This document shows, piece by piece, positions 6,148-6,195 of a stretch of 6,195 nucleotides of DNA. Within the stretch, counting starts at the first letter, position 1; each line of letters opens with the position of its first letter. Both the position numbers and the translations under genes were made by a program. Source of the stretch: an uncultured Collinsella sp. (lineage in GTDB: Bacteria; Actinomycetota; Coriobacteriia; Coriobacteriales; Coriobacteriaceae); assembly GCA_900551185.1 (NCBI GenBank), contig URVF01000093.1, positions 1-6,195 of the forward strand. The letters run 5' to 3'. The notes under the pieces were generated by a model. The model was not told the DNA's origin, ran no database searches, and saw only the letters and a list, made by a program, of their open reading frames with translations.

Positions 6148-6195
6148 CTGTCTCTTATACACATCTCCGAGCCCACGAGACTAGGCATGATCTCG
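6148..6195 (-). other. Nextera i7 sequencing adapter (not genomic)
   Basis: The Tn5 mosaic end in reverse, CTGTCTCTTATACACATCT (6148-6166), is followed by CCGAGCCCACGAGAC (6167-6181), an 8-base i7 index TAGGCATG (6182-6189) and ATCTCG (6190-6195), the start of the P7 segment. The match to the commercial adapter is exact, so genomic sequence ends at 6147. A minus-strand frame beginning MPSLVGSEMCIRDS comes from this adapter. Confidence 0.98.

Noticed and set aside
30..6166. Inverted 19-bp Tn5 mosaic ends at both edges, resembling a composite transposon of about 6 kb
   Set aside because: They are continuous with commercial index and adapter sequence on their outer sides, no transposase lies between them, and there is no target duplication. 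They come from library tagmentation.
5499..6188. Minus-strand open frame of 229 codons starting MPSLVGSEMCIRDS
   Set aside because: Its start lies in the adapter and it is antisense to a well-supported TPR frame; GC-rich coding DNA often leaves the opposite strand open.

Overview
This is a 6.2-kb piece of an ordinary GC-rich bacterial chromosome, flanked at both ends by sequencing-library adapters rather than genomic DNA. Positions 1-48 are an Illumina Nextera i5 adapter (index GCGTAAGA). Positions 6148-6195 are the Nextera i7 adapter (index TAGGCATG). Genuine sequence is 49-6147, and the genes at both edges are cut by the library fragment, not by biology. Gene content, strong GC bias at third codon positions, GTG/TTG starts and protein style suggest a high-GC Gram-positive. 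I would guess a gut Coriobacteriia such as Collinsella, but that placement is from memory of the family and was not tested.

Layout, left to right. (1) 49-514, minus strand: the N-terminal 155 residues of a DAHP synthase (first step of the shikimate pathway). Its leader (515-622) holds a terminator-like hairpin, a possible 20-codon leaderless leader peptide and a perfect 17-bp tandem repeat containing -10-like boxes. (2) 736-812, plus strand: tRNA-Arg(CCG) with its own sigma-70-type promoter and intrinsic terminator. (3) 889-3612: a 907-residue P-type cation ATPase of the CtpE/Exp7 type, with a highly basic C-terminal tail. (4) 3716-4858: a membrane protein with two cytoplasmic zinc ribbons, one transmembrane helix and an extracytoplasmic helical domain. 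(5) 4966-5508: a cyclophilin-type peptidyl-prolyl isomerase with a good extended -10 promoter. (6) 5520-6147: the start of a TPR-repeat protein with a TTG start, 11 nt behind the cyclophilin and probably cotranscribed with it.

The genes do not form one obvious pathway. The aroF leader and tRNA-Arg are divergently transcribed from a shared 221-bp intergenic region. The ATPase begins 28 nt after the tRNA terminator with no clear promoter of its own. The cyclophilin and TPR protein look like a small operon of protein-folding or scaffold type. I see no mobile element, phage gene, CRISPR array or defence system. The most interesting untested element is the possible translation-coupled attenuator in front of aroF.
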